From: Bacteroides ovatus
Lineage (GTDB): Bacteria; Bacteroidota; Bacteroidia; Bacteroidales; Bacteroidaceae
Direction of reading: 5' to 3'
Length of the DNA stretch: 7,276 nucleotides
Assembly (NCBI GenBank): GCA_030844565.1
Contig: JAUUNK010000255.1
Coordinates: 1-7,276, forward strand
Position 1 is the stretch's first letter; every line of letters starts with the position of its first letter. The position numbers and the translations under genes are program-made. Positions 6,674-7,276 of this stretch are shown here, in pieces. Under the pieces are notes generated by a model. That model had not been told where the DNA came from. It made no database searches and saw only the letters and a list, made by a program, of their open reading frames with translations.

Positions 6674-7276
6674 TTATATATCAAACAATTCATTCAATCC
6701 TTCACTCATGCTGGGATGTGTAAAGATGAAATCTCGCAGGAATGTATAAGGTAAGTCTGCTTTCATAGCGAGAGCTACGATATTAATAATTTCCGATGCA
6801 TCAGCGCAGAAAAGCGTACAGCCTAAAATCCTATTCGTTTGAGTGTCTATAATTGCCTTTAGCATACCGTCCGTTTCTTTCAGAGTGCGTGAACGCACAA
6901 TCTGTAGGGCAGGTAACCGGGATACTTTGAAGGAATATCCTTTTTGCCGGGCTTCTTCTTCATTTAATCCGATACGGGCAAGGGGCGGATCGATAAAAAC
7001 AGAGTATGATACAGGTTCTCGGTCGGCTGTGCTACGTTTGTTATCGCCAAAAAGTTCATCGCGGATGATGCGGAAATCATCGTATGAAATATAGGTGAAT
7101 TGCAAGCCGCCTTTTACATCTCCCGCTGCCCAGATATGAGGAACGCTAGTGTGTAGATGCTCGTCCACTATGATGGCTCCTCGAGAATTGACTTCTATGC
7201 CTGCTGCTTCCAGATTCAATCCTTCGGTCATGGGCTTGCGTCCCGTAGCTATCAATACAGCATCGCCTTCCACATA
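6674..7276 (-). CDS. rclA: RclA-like pyridine nucleotide-disulfide oxidoreductase (C-terminal part)
   Basis: About 200 C-terminal residues of a class I flavin disulfide reductase are present; the gene runs off the window at 7276. The apparent start at 7273 is an in-frame GTG that encodes an internal Val, preceded by an open Tyr codon, so the fragment is not a short gene. Visible are the end of the NAD/FAD region (AVLIATGRKP), the FAD-contact motif IWAAGDV, and the dimerisation domain ending in THPSMSE, which carries the His-Glu pair of the partner active site. The stretches GGLQFTYIS, RDELFGDNKRST, YSVF-x2-PPLARIG and HPSMSE-x-LN-x-LF closely resemble E. coli RclA, a flavoprotein linked to reactive chlorine resistance and Cu(II) reduction, as I remember its sequence. 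The C-terminus (NELFDI) lacks the vicinal cysteines of true mercuric reductase MerA, although such genes are often labelled mercuric reductase. The N-terminal redox CxxxxC is outside the window, so activity cannot be judged. A hairpin four bases after the stop ends the transcript. Confidence 0.85.
   Translation of the reverse strand, partial: YVEGDAVLIATGRKPMTEGLNLEAAGIEVNSRGAIIVDEHLHTSVPHIWAAGDVKGGLQFTYISYDDFRIIRDELFGDNKRSTADREPVSYSVFIDPPLARIGLNEEEARQKGYSFKVSRLPALQIVRSRTLKETDGMLKAIIDTQTNRILGCTLFCADASEIINIVALAMKADLPYTFLRDFIFTHPSMSEGLNELFDI

Overview
The window looks like a chromosomal housekeeping segment of a gut Bacteroides, or a close Bacteroidales relative. Two features of the sequence suggest this. 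Bacteroides-type -7 boxes (TAnnTTTG) lie in front of three transcription units, and the leaders are A/T-rich without convincing Shine-Dalgarno sequences. The gene families also fit: a Bacteroidetes-style M23 peptidase with a long beta-rich tail, a secreted C69 dipeptidase, and a PgcA-like phosphosugar mutase. The species cannot be fixed from the sequence alone.

Layout: positions 1-158 are upstream non-coding sequence. A plus-strand pair follows: an exported M23 metallopeptidase (189-1838) and an exported C69 N-terminal-cysteine dipeptidase (1876-3519), 37 bp apart and probably one transcript. Its promoter (-7 box 159-166) lies inside the first codons of the longest open frame, so the real M23 start is 189, not 147. 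A second promoter (-7 box 3561-3568) drives a separate gene for a 581-residue phosphoglucomutase/phosphomannomutase-type enzyme (3621-5366). That gene ends in a long, perfect-stem terminator-like hairpin (5388-5448).

Next is a convergent intergenic region (5367-5750) with no convincing gene. It holds the terminator, a pyrimidine-rich tract with a C8 run, and a ~100 bp interrupted inverted repeat (5583-5684) that no feature explains. The minus strand then carries nudC (5751-6527), an NAD(H) pyrophosphatase, with its own -7 box at 6562-6569. Beyond it are a terminator hairpin (6632-6670) and the C-terminal third or so of a flavin disulfide reductase (6674 to the window edge). That fragment resembles E. 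coli RclA far more than true mercuric reductase.

How the genes relate: M23 plus C69 would act outside the cytoplasm on peptide cross-links and the small peptides released, consistent with murein turnover or peptide scavenging. The mutase supplies or consumes hexose-1-phosphates. NudC and the RclA-like enzyme both act in cytoplasmic nicotinamide/redox metabolism but appear to be separate transcription units. I see no defence system, CRISPR array, tRNA, rRNA or insertion sequence. The most unexplained item is the 5583-5684 inverted repeat.
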